This document shows, piece after piece, positions 8,697 to 16,198 of a stretch of 47,297 nt of DNA (within the stretch, counting starts at the first letter, position 1; each line of letters opens with the position of its first letter). The DNA is from Saprospiraceae bacterium (GTDB taxonomy: Bacteria; Bacteroidota; Bacteroidia; Chitinophagales; Saprospiraceae), in the NCBI GenBank assembly GCA_027488935.1, contig JAIYAP010000076.1, positions 1 to 47,297 of the forward strand. Direction: 5' to 3'. The notes below the pieces were generated by a model. It was not told the DNA's origin. It ran no database searches and saw only the letters and a list, made by a program, of their open reading frames with translations. Both the position numbers and the translations under genes were made by a program.

Positions 8697-9146
8697 TCAA
8701 GGTTTGTACTTCTGCACCGAAGAATTCACGATTTTCCACGCACCCTCCACCTTTTCCATCCCACGAAATTCATGGAAAAAGGAGACCGTTCCATCTGGCA
8801 ACGCACTTTTTTGATCCAACGTAGCCCAGGCAACCGTTCCGTGCGCTTTAATGACCACATTGGAATAGGTATTCACTGCAAAATCCGGTTTCGATTGCAA
8901 AAGCTGCGGATTCGTGGGTGAAAGTTGTTCGCTGCCCAATAGCACGGTGATTGCAGGTTCCGAGTAAACCATGCGGGCATCCGGGGTTACGTGCCAATAT
9001 GCTAAAAAAGCGGTGCGATCCGCATTGAAATGGTAGGCTTTGCTTTCTGCTTCAATTACTTGACGAATGGCTGCTTCTTCGGTTTGAGCCATTGCGTTTT
9101 GGCATAGAAAGAGGAACAAAAAAATGGATAATTGCAAGTATTTCAT
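8697..9146 (-). CDS. Secreted NTF2/SnoaL-like protein
   Basis: A 149-residue protein with a signal peptide (MKYLQLSIFLFLFLCQNAMA, cut before QTEEA). The rest looks like an NTF2-like (DUF4440/SnoaL) cone fold: AAIRQVIEAESKAYHFNADRT at the start, WATLDQ in the middle and FHEFRGMEKVEGAWKIVNSS at the end, the last being the usual beta hairpin of such domains. Family members bind small ligands or act as hydrolases or isomerases, and no specific activity can be assigned. It begins 16 bp after the aminotransferase-like gene stop, so the two may share a transcript. Confidence 0.75.
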   Translation of the reverse strand: MKYLQLSIFLFLFLCQNAMAQTEEAAIRQVIEAESKAYHFNADRTAFLAYWHVTPDARMVYSEPAITVLLGSEQLSPTNPQLLQSKPDFAVNTYSNVVIKAHGTVAWATLDQKSALPDGTVSFFHEFRGMEKVEGAWKIVNSSVQKYKP

Positions 9147-9161
9147 GGCTATAGCGTAAGT

Positions 9162-10496
9162 TTAATCAATGATACGAAGTCCGGCCCGCAAGGTTTCCAA
9201 AACAAAATCAATTTCGGATTTTGTGACTACCAAAGCAGGCTTCAAATTTAAAATATTACCCTGAATGAGTTTAAATGAAATGCCGCGATTCATACAAAAA
9301 TTCATGAGCGCCTGGGCCTGGTCGAACGCCCGGACTTTGGTTTTGCGGTCCAGGACTAAATCCAGCGAAAGGTTCATGCCTAGGCCGCTTACGTTGCCCA
9401 CACGTTCAAATTCTGCTTGCAGTGCTTCCAGGCCAGCCCTAAAATGTGCGCCCATGCTCGCTGCATAGGTCACCAATTGGTTGTTTTCCACATAGTCAAT
9501 CATAGCTTTTGCAACCGCCGCACAAAACGGACTTTTTTCGTGGGTATAATGCCCGATGGATTTATGCTCCAGGATATTGAGGTCTTCGCGGCCAATGATA
9601 CCCGCAAAAGGGACAATCCCACCGCCAAAACCTTTGCCCACCACGATAATATCGGGTGTGACAAAATGTTCGGCGGCAAACATTTTACCCGTACGTCCAA
9701 ATGCCGTGTAAATTTCATCAAAAATCAACAAAATACCGTGTTCGGTACAGAGTTGTTTTACCTGCTCCCAATAATATCGGGTTGGTACGGTGGAATTGTA
9801 AAAAATAGGTTCCGTAATCAAGGCCGCGATTTCTGAATTAAATTCCAGTTGCACTTTAAGCTGCCGAATGTATTCATCATCAATCTGTTGCTGATCGGTC
9901 CAGCCCCACGGATTGCGGTAATAATCGGGCAATTCGAGGTGTATTGCGCCGGGCATCATGGGCCCAAGTCCTGCGCGAAAGTGTGGGTCGGCGCCAATGG
10001 ACACCGCTTGAAAGCCTGCGCCATGAAACGTGCCATAATAGGAGAGCGTTTTCCATTTGCCGGTGTAATGTTTCGCAAGCATGGTTGCCATTTCAATGGC
10101 TTCCGAGCCGCCCGGGCAAAATAGCACCCGATTGAGCGTATCGGGCGCGAGGCTGGCCAGTTTTTCCGCCAGTTCGACCGCGGGCAAATTGGTAAAACGC
10201 CTAGGAGCAAACGTGAGGGCTGCATCAATTTGGTCTTTGATGGCCTGAATCAAATCGGGGTTGTTGTAACCCACCGTATGCACCCCGTTGCCATGTAAAT
10301 CCAGGTATTGGTTGCCCGCGCCATCGTACAAATAAGCGCCTTCTGCCTTGACCACCGTATTAAAAACCGGAGAGGAAAGGGTTTGGTGGTAAAATACCTG
10401 CGCATCGCGGGCTAATAAATCGCGGGTGAAGTCGGATTCCTGAAGTTCGTTAAACAGAAAACGGTTGTTTTCGCCTTGGTTGACCGCTTGTTGCAT
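9162..10496 (-). CDS. Class-III PLP enzyme, PbfA-like (hydroxy-AEP ammonia-lyase?)
   Basis: A 444-residue fold-type I PLP enzyme of the class-III aminotransferase family. The PLP-binding Lys288 sits in VVGKGFGGG. FCPGGSEAIEMA, FHGAGFQA and LIFDEIYTAFGRTG are cofactor-site motifs. Several stretches (DLHGNGVHTVGY, FAPRRFTN, IGHYTHEKSP, GISFKLIQGN) resemble what I recall of (R)-1-hydroxy-2-aminoethylphosphonate ammonia-lyases (PbfA), which turn that compound into phosphonoacetaldehyde and ammonia. This is from memory, without alignment. The same compound is the substrate of PhnZ, encoded about 26 kb away in this window, which makes the assignment more attractive. The alternative is a generic omega-amino acid aminotransferase. 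Confidence 0.6.
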   Translation of the reverse strand: MQQAVNQGENNRFLFNELQESDFTRDLLARDAQVFYHQTLSSPVFNTVVKAEGAYLYDGAGNQYLDLHGNGVHTVGYNNPDLIQAIKDQIDAALTFAPRRFTNLPAVELAEKLASLAPDTLNRVLFCPGGSEAIEMATMLAKHYTGKWKTLSYYGTFHGAGFQAVSIGADPHFRAGLGPMMPGAIHLELPDYYRNPWGWTDQQQIDDEYIRQLKVQLEFNSEIAALITEPIFYNSTVPTRYYWEQVKQLCTEHGILLIFDEIYTAFGRTGKMFAAEHFVTPDIIVVGKGFGGGIVPFAGIIGREDLNILEHKSIGHYTHEKSPFCAAVAKAMIDYVENNQLVTYAASMGAHFRAGLEALQAEFERVGNVSGLGMNLSLDLVLDRKTKVRAFDQAQALMNFCMNRGISFKLIQGNILNLKPALVVTKSEIDFVLETLRAGLRIID

Positions 10497-10586
10497 GGAT
10501 GGGTGAAATTTTCCCGCTAAGGTACCTTGGTGAAGAAGTTATCACAAATATCCGTGCCGCTTTCATTGAATTCAATTTGGGTTAAC

Positions 10587-11060
10587 TTATTTTTTCCGAA
10601 TAAAATAATTGTCACACCCGTCTACATACCCGTCTGCAAACTCCACACGATCATCACAAAAAAGTACAATACCCCTTAATTGTCCCACACTGGGTACGGT
10701 TTCCAAGGTGAAACCACCAAAATTAGTTGGTATAAAATGCCAGCTGGCAGTATCTGTATTGATTCCGTCTTGTCGCGTAATCAGGGTATGATCCGCTTTA
10801 AATTCGACAGAAAAACCTTTATAAGTATCGAAACTTTCTATCTTGGTTTTGAAATAACAACCAATAAATTGCCAGTTCCAGGTACCAATCAGTGCTTGAT
10901 CCATTTTGGTACTGTCCCAACTTATGAGGTTGTGGCACTCGTATAAACCGCTGAAATCGTCCACATTTGTAGGGTCTGGCGATTTTTTACAAGAAAACAG
11001 GCTCCATTGCAATGAAATCATCAAAAGGACAACCCAAATACTCCATTTTTTATACGTCAT
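10587..11060 (-). CDS. Lipocalin-like lipoprotein of unknown function
   Basis: A 157-residue protein with an N-terminal membrane segment ending in the lipobox LFSC (acylated Cys24), so an envelope lipoprotein. The body has the layout of small lipocalin-like lipoproteins of Bacteroidota: LIGTWNWQFIGCY, then FSVEFKADHTLIT, then a Trp-containing strand (TASWHF). No catalytic residues stand out. Four Cys in the mature part could form disulfides. It lies alone between the aminotransferase-like gene and the sigma-factor operon. Confidence 0.6.
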   Translation of the reverse strand: MTYKKWSIWVVLLMISLQWSLFSCKKSPDPTNVDDFSGLYECHNLISWDSTKMDQALIGTWNWQFIGCYFKTKIESFDTYKGFSVEFKADHTLITRQDGINTDTASWHFIPTNFGGFTLETVPSVGQLRGIVLFCDDRVEFADGYVDGCDNYFIRKK

Positions 11061-11136
11061 GATTTTAGTTTTAGTCGTTAACTAATATCTTTAATACGCA
11101 AATATAGGGTAAAGGTTGGGCCAGCTGCTCCAAAAC

Positions 11137-11595
11137 TTATCGGCGTTGTCTGCCCCCAGGAGGAGGTCCCATTTGTTTTACGGCTTCCCCAATGATCGAA
11201 TCAAATTTCTGTTGTTGATCTGGACGACAAATTGCGCGGAGGGCTCGGAAATGCTCAAACGTATAGAGTTCCATTGCTTTTTGACGTATCGAGATGGAGT
11301 CGGCTATTTCGAACATTCGAACAGAGTCGACCACGGGTGTGGCCAATAAGTCAAACAACCGTTTGTGGCGTGCATTCAATTCCTGCTGATATGCCCGTGT
11401 TTTTTGCTGATGTTCCTCCCGTATTTTAGTATAGGCAATTTGTTGTTGTTCATCCAGTTGCAGGGTCTCTACCAGGTATTTTCCAGGTCCACCTTTTGGC
11501 CTTGGCGGACCGGCAAACCAGAAAAAGGCAAGGGTGCTAAGATTTATAAGTAGCAGAGCGCCAATCAGGAATTTTAAAAATCGAGTGTTTTCCAT
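11137..11595 (-). CDS. Spy/CnrX-like periplasmic sensor protein
   Basis: A 152-residue protein with one N-terminal membrane anchor (FLKFLIGALLLINLSTLAFFWFAG) and a helical periplasmic domain rich in Gln, Glu and Arg. LQLDEQQQIAYTKIREEHQQKTR is the typical LTxxQ-like first helix of the Spy/CpxP/CnrX family. The tail is MGPPPGGRQRR. It is third in a sigma factor/anti-sigma/sensor operon, the order seen in metal- or stress-sensing ECF systems such as cnrYXH, where the Spy-like protein modulates the anti-sigma factor. No clear metal-binding His/Met cluster is visible, so the signal is unknown. Confidence 0.72.
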   Translation of the reverse strand: MENTRFLKFLIGALLLINLSTLAFFWFAGPPRPKGGPGKYLVETLQLDEQQQIAYTKIREEHQQKTRAYQQELNARHKRLFDLLATPVVDSVRMFEIADSISIRQKAMELYTFEHFRALRAICRPDQQQKFDSIIGEAVKQMGPPPGGRQRR

Positions 11596-11626
11596 GGCAT
11601 TTGAATTCGGTTAGGAAGGAAAGGGC

Positions 11627-11935
11627 TTAGATCTCAACAGGTTTTAAAAAACCAAAATATTCGGTTGCGAACACCCCTGCCGGATTTGGCCGACCGGCAA
11701 ATTGTTGTTTCATTTTGATGCAAGTCATTACATTAACAAACAGCAACAAGGCAATGCTCGCAGCGACCATCCAGCGCTGTTGGGGCGTCATACGGATGCG
11801 CAAGGCGTTTTGGCGGGGCGCATTTTGGCGGTCGAGGATACGCGTGTACAAATCGGCCGGTGGTGTGGCCCGCTCTATTCCATCCAGGGAATTGAGCGCG
11901 GCATCGATCCAATTTTCTTTAGTGTGTGTGTGCAT
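11627..11935 (-). CDS. Probable membrane anti-sigma factor
   Basis: A 102-residue protein with a cytoplasmic N-terminus (MHTHTKENWIDAALNSLDGIERATPP), one membrane helix (WMVAASIALLLFVNVMTCI) and a short periplasmic tail. The start at 11935 is preferred, although an in-frame codon lies 18 bp upstream. It directly follows the ECF sigma gene (35 bp) and precedes the Spy-like gene, which is why it is called an anti-sigma factor. It has no zinc-binding HxxxCxxC motif, so it would be a non-ZAS type. The assignment rests on position, size and topology. Confidence 0.6.
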   Translation of the reverse strand: MHTHTKENWIDAALNSLDGIERATPPADLYTRILDRQNAPRQNALRIRMTPQQRWMVAASIALLLFVNVMTCIKMKQQFAGRPNPAGVFATEYFGFLKPVEI

Positions 11936-11970
11936 GTTGATTAGATGATTCAATTAAATTGAAAAAGCGG

Positions 11971-12549
11971 CTAGGGTTTGAGATTTTCATAATAGTCGCC
12001 CAATAATTTGCGCAATTGTTGTTTTGCGCGAAACATCAGGGATTCTACGGATGAAAGCGACACCTGCATAATTTCTGCAATTTCCTGGTAGCTTTGGTCT
12101 TCCAATTTGTGCAGAATAAACGCAGTTTTTTGTTTTTCAGGCAATTGTTCAATGGCTTTAAACAAATATTGGGCGTGTTCTTTTTGTTCCATGATTACAC
12201 CCGGATGTTGAAAATGCGGCGGATCAATGGCTAATTGATTATTCCCGGGTTCGTTCAAACTTTGCACATAAGCAAAGCGTTTTTTGCGTTTGCGGCTGCG
12301 CAGAAGTTCGAGTGATTTGGTCACGGCAATGCGGTACATCCAGGTTGACAGTTTCGATTCTGCTTTAAACTGGTGAATCGATTGAAAAACCTGCACAAAA
12401 ACCTCCTGCGTTATGTCTTCAGCATCTCCGGGATGTTGCAAAACACCCAACACCGTATTGTACACAAAGGGTCCGAACCGGTCTACCAGCTTGCGGTAGG
12501 CAGTTGCATCATTATCCTTCAGAAGTACCAGGAGCTCCGCGTCAGTCAA
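11971..12549 (-). CDS. ECF RNA polymerase sigma factor
   Basis: A 192-residue sigma-70 family protein. Region 2 (about 15-90) includes DAEDITQEVFVQVFQ, which binds core RNA polymerase, and STWMYRIAVTKSLELLRSRKRKKR. Region 4 (about 130-185) includes EQLPEKQKTAFILHKLEDQSYQEIAEIMQVSLSSVESLMFRAKQQLR, the helix-turn-helix for the -35-like element. The frame starts with TTG at 12547-12549, and the codon just before it is an in-frame TAA, so no earlier start is possible. The N-terminus MTDAELLVLL matches the family exactly, so the TTG is probably real. It heads an operon with an anti-sigma-like and a Spy-like gene. Confidence 0.92.
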   Translation of the reverse strand: MTDAELLVLLKDNDATAYRKLVDRFGPFVYNTVLGVLQHPGDAEDITQEVFVQVFQSIHQFKAESKLSTWMYRIAVTKSLELLRSRKRKKRFAYVQSLNEPGNNQLAIDPPHFQHPGVIMEQKEHAQYLFKAIEQLPEKQKTAFILHKLEDQSYQEIAEIMQVSLSSVESLMFRAKQQLRKLLGDYYENLKP

Positions 12550-12659
12550 TTACAGGATTCGTTTTAGTAATAAGATGCTCATGGATGACAAAACTTGTGG
12601 TCGGTGTATTTAAATATTTTTAGCAAGGAGGGGAAGACGCTTAAGTATAATGTTTCTCT

Positions 12660-12705
12660 AAAAAAAAGCAGCACAACCTGCCCTGTTTTAGGCAAATTGT
12701 GCTGC
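12660..12705 (-). terminator. Intrinsic terminator of the OmpA-like gene
   Basis: A strong hairpin: GCAGCACAA (12668-12676) pairs with TTGTGCTGC (12697-12705). An inner TGCC/GGCA stem is separated by a CC/AA mismatch, with an 8-nt loop. Eight A residues at 12660-12667 give a U-tract on the minus strand. It sits 14 bp beyond the stop of the OmpA-like lipoprotein gene. Confidence 0.93.
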
Positions 12706-12719
12706 AAAGCTTGGTTATA

Positions 12720-13649
12720 TTAGTTACCAGGAACCAGATTTGGGTTCAACAGGTCATAAAACTGATTGATTTTTGGCAAAATAATGATGCGCGTACGGCG
12801 GTTTGCTGCGCGACCTGCCTCGGTATCATTGGCCATGAGGGTATTGTATTGGCCACGGCCCGCTGCGATCAGGCGGTTTGGATCAATTTTGTGGGTAACC
12901 TGCAGTGCACGTACCACAGAGGTAGCGCGTTTCACACTCAGATCCCAGTTGTCATCCATACAGGCATTTTTGATCGGCAAATTATCGGTGTATCCTTCCA
13001 CCATCACTTCAAATTCTGGACGAGAAGCGATGATTTTTGCAATTTTAGCCAGTACATCGTTTGCTTTTGGCGTCAGGTTGGCGCTGCCACTTTGGTACAA
13101 CATTTTATCAGATAAGTTGATAAATACCACTGTTTTATCCACTTTTACATCTACATCCTGGTCGTCCAGGCCATCTTTCAGGACACTTTTCAGGTTGACC
13201 GCCAGTGCGAGGTTGATCGAATCGGCTTTGGTTTTAGCCAATTGCAGCAGTTGGATATATTTGTCTTTATTTTGCAACTGCGACAGGGTTTCGCGGATAT
13301 TATCGTTGGCAGATTTAGATAAAACGGTCAAATCGCCCACTTGGGTGAGTTGTTTGTCGCGTTGCGATTTCAAGTCGGCAATTTGCGCTTTCAAGTCGTT
13401 AATTTGTTCGTCTTTCAGTTTCAGGGCACCCTGGTTGCCATTGATATCGCCTTTCAAGCGTTCTTTTTCTTTTTCGCAGGCACTGAGTTGGTTCATCAGG
13501 TTATTGAGTTTGGTGCCACAAGCGCCAAGGTCTTTGTTGGCGGTTTCCAGTTGTGTCAGCAACGCGGTGTATTTCTTTTTGGTGACACAGGAGGAAAGGC
13601 TGATTCCCAGCGCGAGGAAAAGCAGGAATAAATGGTTAAATCGCATCAT
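12720..13649 (-). CDS. OmpA-family lipoprotein with coiled coil
   Basis: A 309-residue envelope protein. Residues 1-21 are a lipoprotein signal with lipobox LSSC. Residues about 25-155 form a long coiled coil with heptad-like Leu/Lys/Asp patterns (LKLKDEQINDLKAQIADLKSQ). Residues about 185-295 form an OmpA/MotB peptidoglycan-binding domain: SGSANLTPKANDVL, VEGYTDN, DLSVKRATSVVRAL, ANRRTRIIIL. It probably links the outer membrane to peptidoglycan. The downstream terminator and a 70-bp upstream gap suggest a single-gene unit. Confidence 0.9.
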   Translation of the reverse strand: MMRFNHLFLLFLALGISLSSCVTKKKYTALLTQLETANKDLGACGTKLNNLMNQLSACEKEKERLKGDINGNQGALKLKDEQINDLKAQIADLKSQRDKQLTQVGDLTVLSKSANDNIRETLSQLQNKDKYIQLLQLAKTKADSINLALAVNLKSVLKDGLDDQDVDVKVDKTVVFINLSDKMLYQSGSANLTPKANDVLAKIAKIIASRPEFEVMVEGYTDNLPIKNACMDDNWDLSVKRATSVVRALQVTHKIDPNRLIAAGRGQYNTLMANDTEAGRAANRRTRIIILPKINQFYDLLNPNLVPGN

Positions 13650-13733
13650 GAATTTTTTAAAAAGAGTGGGTGATCAAATATGTTTTGTTGAGGCAGGGAA
13701 CGTTTAAGGCGGGGATTTATTTTCTCATCAAGT

Positions 13734-15206
13734 CTAATGCACCCGTGCTTTCCACTTACTATTCACGGATTCTGCTGCTACCAGGCCTTTTTTATTTGCC
13801 AAATAAGCGCGCAAAGCCAAGAGGGCTGCCACTTCTGCTTCTGCTTGATGGCTTTCGATCATTTTTTCGGGTGAATAATAATATTTGATGAAGTTTGTAT
13901 CAAATTTTCCGGAAACGAAAGCCTCATGGTCCATCACAAAACGGCCAAAGGGTAGGGTAGTCGCCACACCTTCCACTTCATACTGGGCAATGGCTTCTTT
14001 CATACGTTGAATGGCTTCAGCGCGTGTTTTGCCGTGTACAGCCAGTTTTGCCAGCAAGGGATCATAAAAAATGGGCACTTCCATACCTTCTTCATATCCG
14101 CTATCGACCCGCACATCAAAGCCTTCAGGAAGTCGATAACGGCTTAAAGTGCCCACAGAAGGCAGGAAATTGTTCATGGGGTCTTCGGCACATACCCGCA
14201 ATTCGATGGCATGCCCGTTTATTTGCAGGTCTTCCTGGGTAAATGGCAGCGCTTCGCCCCGGGCAATGCGGATTTGCATTTCCACCAAATCCAGGCCGGT
14301 AATCATTTCGGTAACTGGATGTTCTACTTGCAGGCGGGTATTCATTTCCAGGAAGTAAAAGTTCATCTGGTCGTCCATCAAAAACTCCACGGTGCCTGCG
14401 CCGACATAATTACAGGCTTTACACACTTTAACGGCCGCTTCCCCCATCGCTTTACGCAGTTCGGGGGTGAGGATGGCGCTGGGCGCTTCCTCTACTACTT
14501 TTTGGTGCCGGCGTTGTATAGAGCATTCACGTTCAAATAGATATACAATATTGCCGTGTGTATCGCCCAGCATTTGCATTTCCACATGGCGCGGCGAGGT
14601 CACATATTTTTCGATAAAAACCGCGCCATCACCAAACGCCGAAATGGCTTCAGAAATGGCCCGTTCCATTTGTTCTTGCAAGTCGGCTTCCGTTTCCACC
14701 ACGCGCATGCCTTTACCGCCGCCGCCTGCCGAAGCTTTGATGAGCACCGGATAACCCACCCGTTGGCCGATTTCTTTGGCCATTTCAATATCCGTGATGG
14801 CTTGTTCGATGCCGGGCACCATGGGCACCCCGAATTTTTTGGCGGCGTCTTTGGCGGCCAGTTTACTGCCCATCATTTCGATGCTGGCGGGGCTTGGGCC
14901 AATGAACGTGATACCCGCGTCGGCTACTTTTTGGGCAAAGGTGGCATTTTCGCTCAAAAATCCATATCCCGGGTGGATGCCTTCTGTGCCGGTTTGCCGG
15001 GCTACTTCCAGAATTTTATCAGCCAGCAAATAACTTTGGGCAGAGGGAGCCGGACCGATACAAACGGCTTCATCGGCAAAGCGTACATGCAAGGCATTGC
15101 GGTCGGCTTCAGAGAATACGGCGACGGTTTTGATACCCATGCGACGGGCGGTGCGCATTACCCTAAGTGCAATTTCTCCGCGGTTGGCAACAAGGATTTT
15201 TTTCAT
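13734..15206 (-). CDS. accC: Biotin carboxylase subunit of acyl-CoA carboxylase
   Basis: A 490-residue biotin carboxylase, which uses ATP and bicarbonate to carboxylate biotin on a carrier protein. Domains: N-terminal preATP-grasp (MKKILVANRGEIALRVMRTA, GIHPGYGFLSEN), ATP-grasp with glycine loop KASAGGGGKGMRV, catalytic ERECSIQRRHQK and EMNTRLQVEHPVTE, and a C-terminal carboxylase domain (LRVCAEDP, YDPLLAKL). It is about 40 residues longer than E. coli AccC, with an Ala/Glu-rich C-terminal tail. No biotin attachment site (AMKM) is present and no carboxyltransferase gene is adjacent, so whether the acceptor is acetyl-CoA or propionyl-CoA cannot be told. A large palindrome lies just upstream of the start. 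Confidence 0.92.
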   Translation of the reverse strand: MKKILVANRGEIALRVMRTARRMGIKTVAVFSEADRNALHVRFADEAVCIGPAPSAQSYLLADKILEVARQTGTEGIHPGYGFLSENATFAQKVADAGITFIGPSPASIEMMGSKLAAKDAAKKFGVPMVPGIEQAITDIEMAKEIGQRVGYPVLIKASAGGGGKGMRVVETEADLQEQMERAISEAISAFGDGAVFIEKYVTSPRHVEMQMLGDTHGNIVYLFERECSIQRRHQKVVEEAPSAILTPELRKAMGEAAVKVCKACNYVGAGTVEFLMDDQMNFYFLEMNTRLQVEHPVTEMITGLDLVEMQIRIARGEALPFTQEDLQINGHAIELRVCAEDPMNNFLPSVGTLSRYRLPEGFDVRVDSGYEEGMEVPIFYDPLLAKLAVHGKTRAEAIQRMKEAIAQYEVEGVATTLPFGRFVMDHEAFVSGKFDTNFIKYYYSPEKMIESHQAEAEVAALLALRAYLANKKGLVAAESVNSKWKARVH

Positions 15207-15227
15207 GGTAACAATGAAATTGAAAAT

Positions 15228-15280
15228 TTTAACGTACGTTAAATGTTAAAGTTTTAACGACTCACAATCAAAGTTTTAAC
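15228..15280 (-). promoter_or_regulatory. Palindrome and direct repeats upstream of accC
   Basis: A perfect 16-bp palindrome, TTTAACGTACGTTAAA (15228-15243), begins 21 bp upstream of the accC ATG. Behind it, AAAGTTTTAAC occurs twice (15248-15258 and 15270-15280), exactly 22 bp apart, about two helical turns. The repeated TTTTAAC core also overlaps the palindrome. The layout looks like a multi-site operator for a dimeric regulator of accC, but the protein is unknown. Confidence 0.55.
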
Positions 15281-15326
15281 TAAAAAAGAGGACATAGCAA
15301 GGGTAGCAAACATGCGTAAAAGCGGC

Positions 15327-16157
15327 TTAAAAAGCATTCATGGCATCCACCATTTCCTGAAACAAGGCTTTCGTTTTATGGTGTTCGTACACCTTTCCCT
15401 CGAATTCCCGTACCCATCGGATGCCCCGTATGGCATTGGTGAGCAACAGCTCATCAGCCGCTAATAGTGTGGCGAATGTAGCAGCTTTCTCTTGTACTGG
15501 CAAAGCCTTCTCGGCTCTTAACAGCAATAATATTTTTCGCATGGTTCCCGTTACACAGCCATCCGACAGCGGCGGCGTACATAACACGGATCCTTCAAAC
15601 CAAAATACGTTGCTGCTACAGGCTTCACAAACACGTTCGTACGCATTTAATATAATACCATCATCCCACCCCATCGAATGCGCTTCTTTTGCCGCCGCTA
15701 CATACCGTGCAGCATTTAGGGTCTTGTAACCCGACCATGCATCCACAGGCAGGCGAACAGACTTGATTAATCCGGTCTTCAACCCTTCATTAGACCATTC
15801 GAATTGGGCTGATTCCAGCGGCAGTGCCGTAATCATGAATTGCGCCTGGTCATTTTCCGGAAAATAGTATCCGCCTGGTGCACGCCAGACGGTCAATCGT
15901 ACGCGGGCATTGGGCGACCTTGTCACGCGCAGGATCTCTTTTTTCCAAAACGGAATGGTCCATTCGGATGGGATTTCATAATCCATCGCTTTTAATCCGC
16001 CCAATAAGCGCTCCCAATGGGCTTCCAACAGTGGAATGCGGCAATTAAATACCCTGATCGACTCAAAAAAAGTATCCCCAAAGTACAATCCCCGCTGAAC
16101 CGCCCAAAGTTCTGCAGGCCATTGATCCAGCAATAATCCATTGAAATTCAAGGCCAT
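15327..16157 (-). CDS. Class-IV aminotransferase (PabC/IlvE-like)
   Basis: A 276-residue fold-type IV PLP enzyme. RGLYFGDTFFESIRVFN near the N-terminus, the PLP-binding Lys in SGYKTLNAARYV, ILNAYERVCEACSSNVFW and DGCVTGTMRK are the family signatures. The family includes aminodeoxychorismate lyase (folate synthesis), branched-chain and D-amino acid aminotransferases. Length and the GDxxFE start fit an aminodeoxychorismate lyase-like protein, but no partner pab gene is near, so the reaction is open. It is divergent from the protease gene with only 41 bp between the two start codons. Confidence 0.83.
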   Translation of the reverse strand: MALNFNGLLLDQWPAELWAVQRGLYFGDTFFESIRVFNCRIPLLEAHWERLLGGLKAMDYEIPSEWTIPFWKKEILRVTRSPNARVRLTVWRAPGGYYFPENDQAQFMITALPLESAQFEWSNEGLKTGLIKSVRLPVDAWSGYKTLNAARYVAAAKEAHSMGWDDGIILNAYERVCEACSSNVFWFEGSVLCTPPLSDGCVTGTMRKILLLLRAEKALPVQEKAATFATLLAADELLLTNAIRGIRWVREFEGKVYEHHKTKALFQEMVDAMNAF

Positions 16158-16198
16158 TTTAAACCGATTTCTTCACAATTAATCTTTATTTACACATT

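Noticed and set aside
12766-13707. A 313-codon plus-strand open frame opposite the OmpA-like gene
   Set aside because: The minus-strand gene has clear domains, a lipobox and a terminator; the plus-strand translation is rich in Ser, Arg and Cys and has no family look.
14556-15242. A 228-codon plus-strand open frame opposite accC
   Set aside because: Its translation (His, Phe and Gly rich) mirrors conserved biotin carboxylase codons, so it is an antisense shadow.
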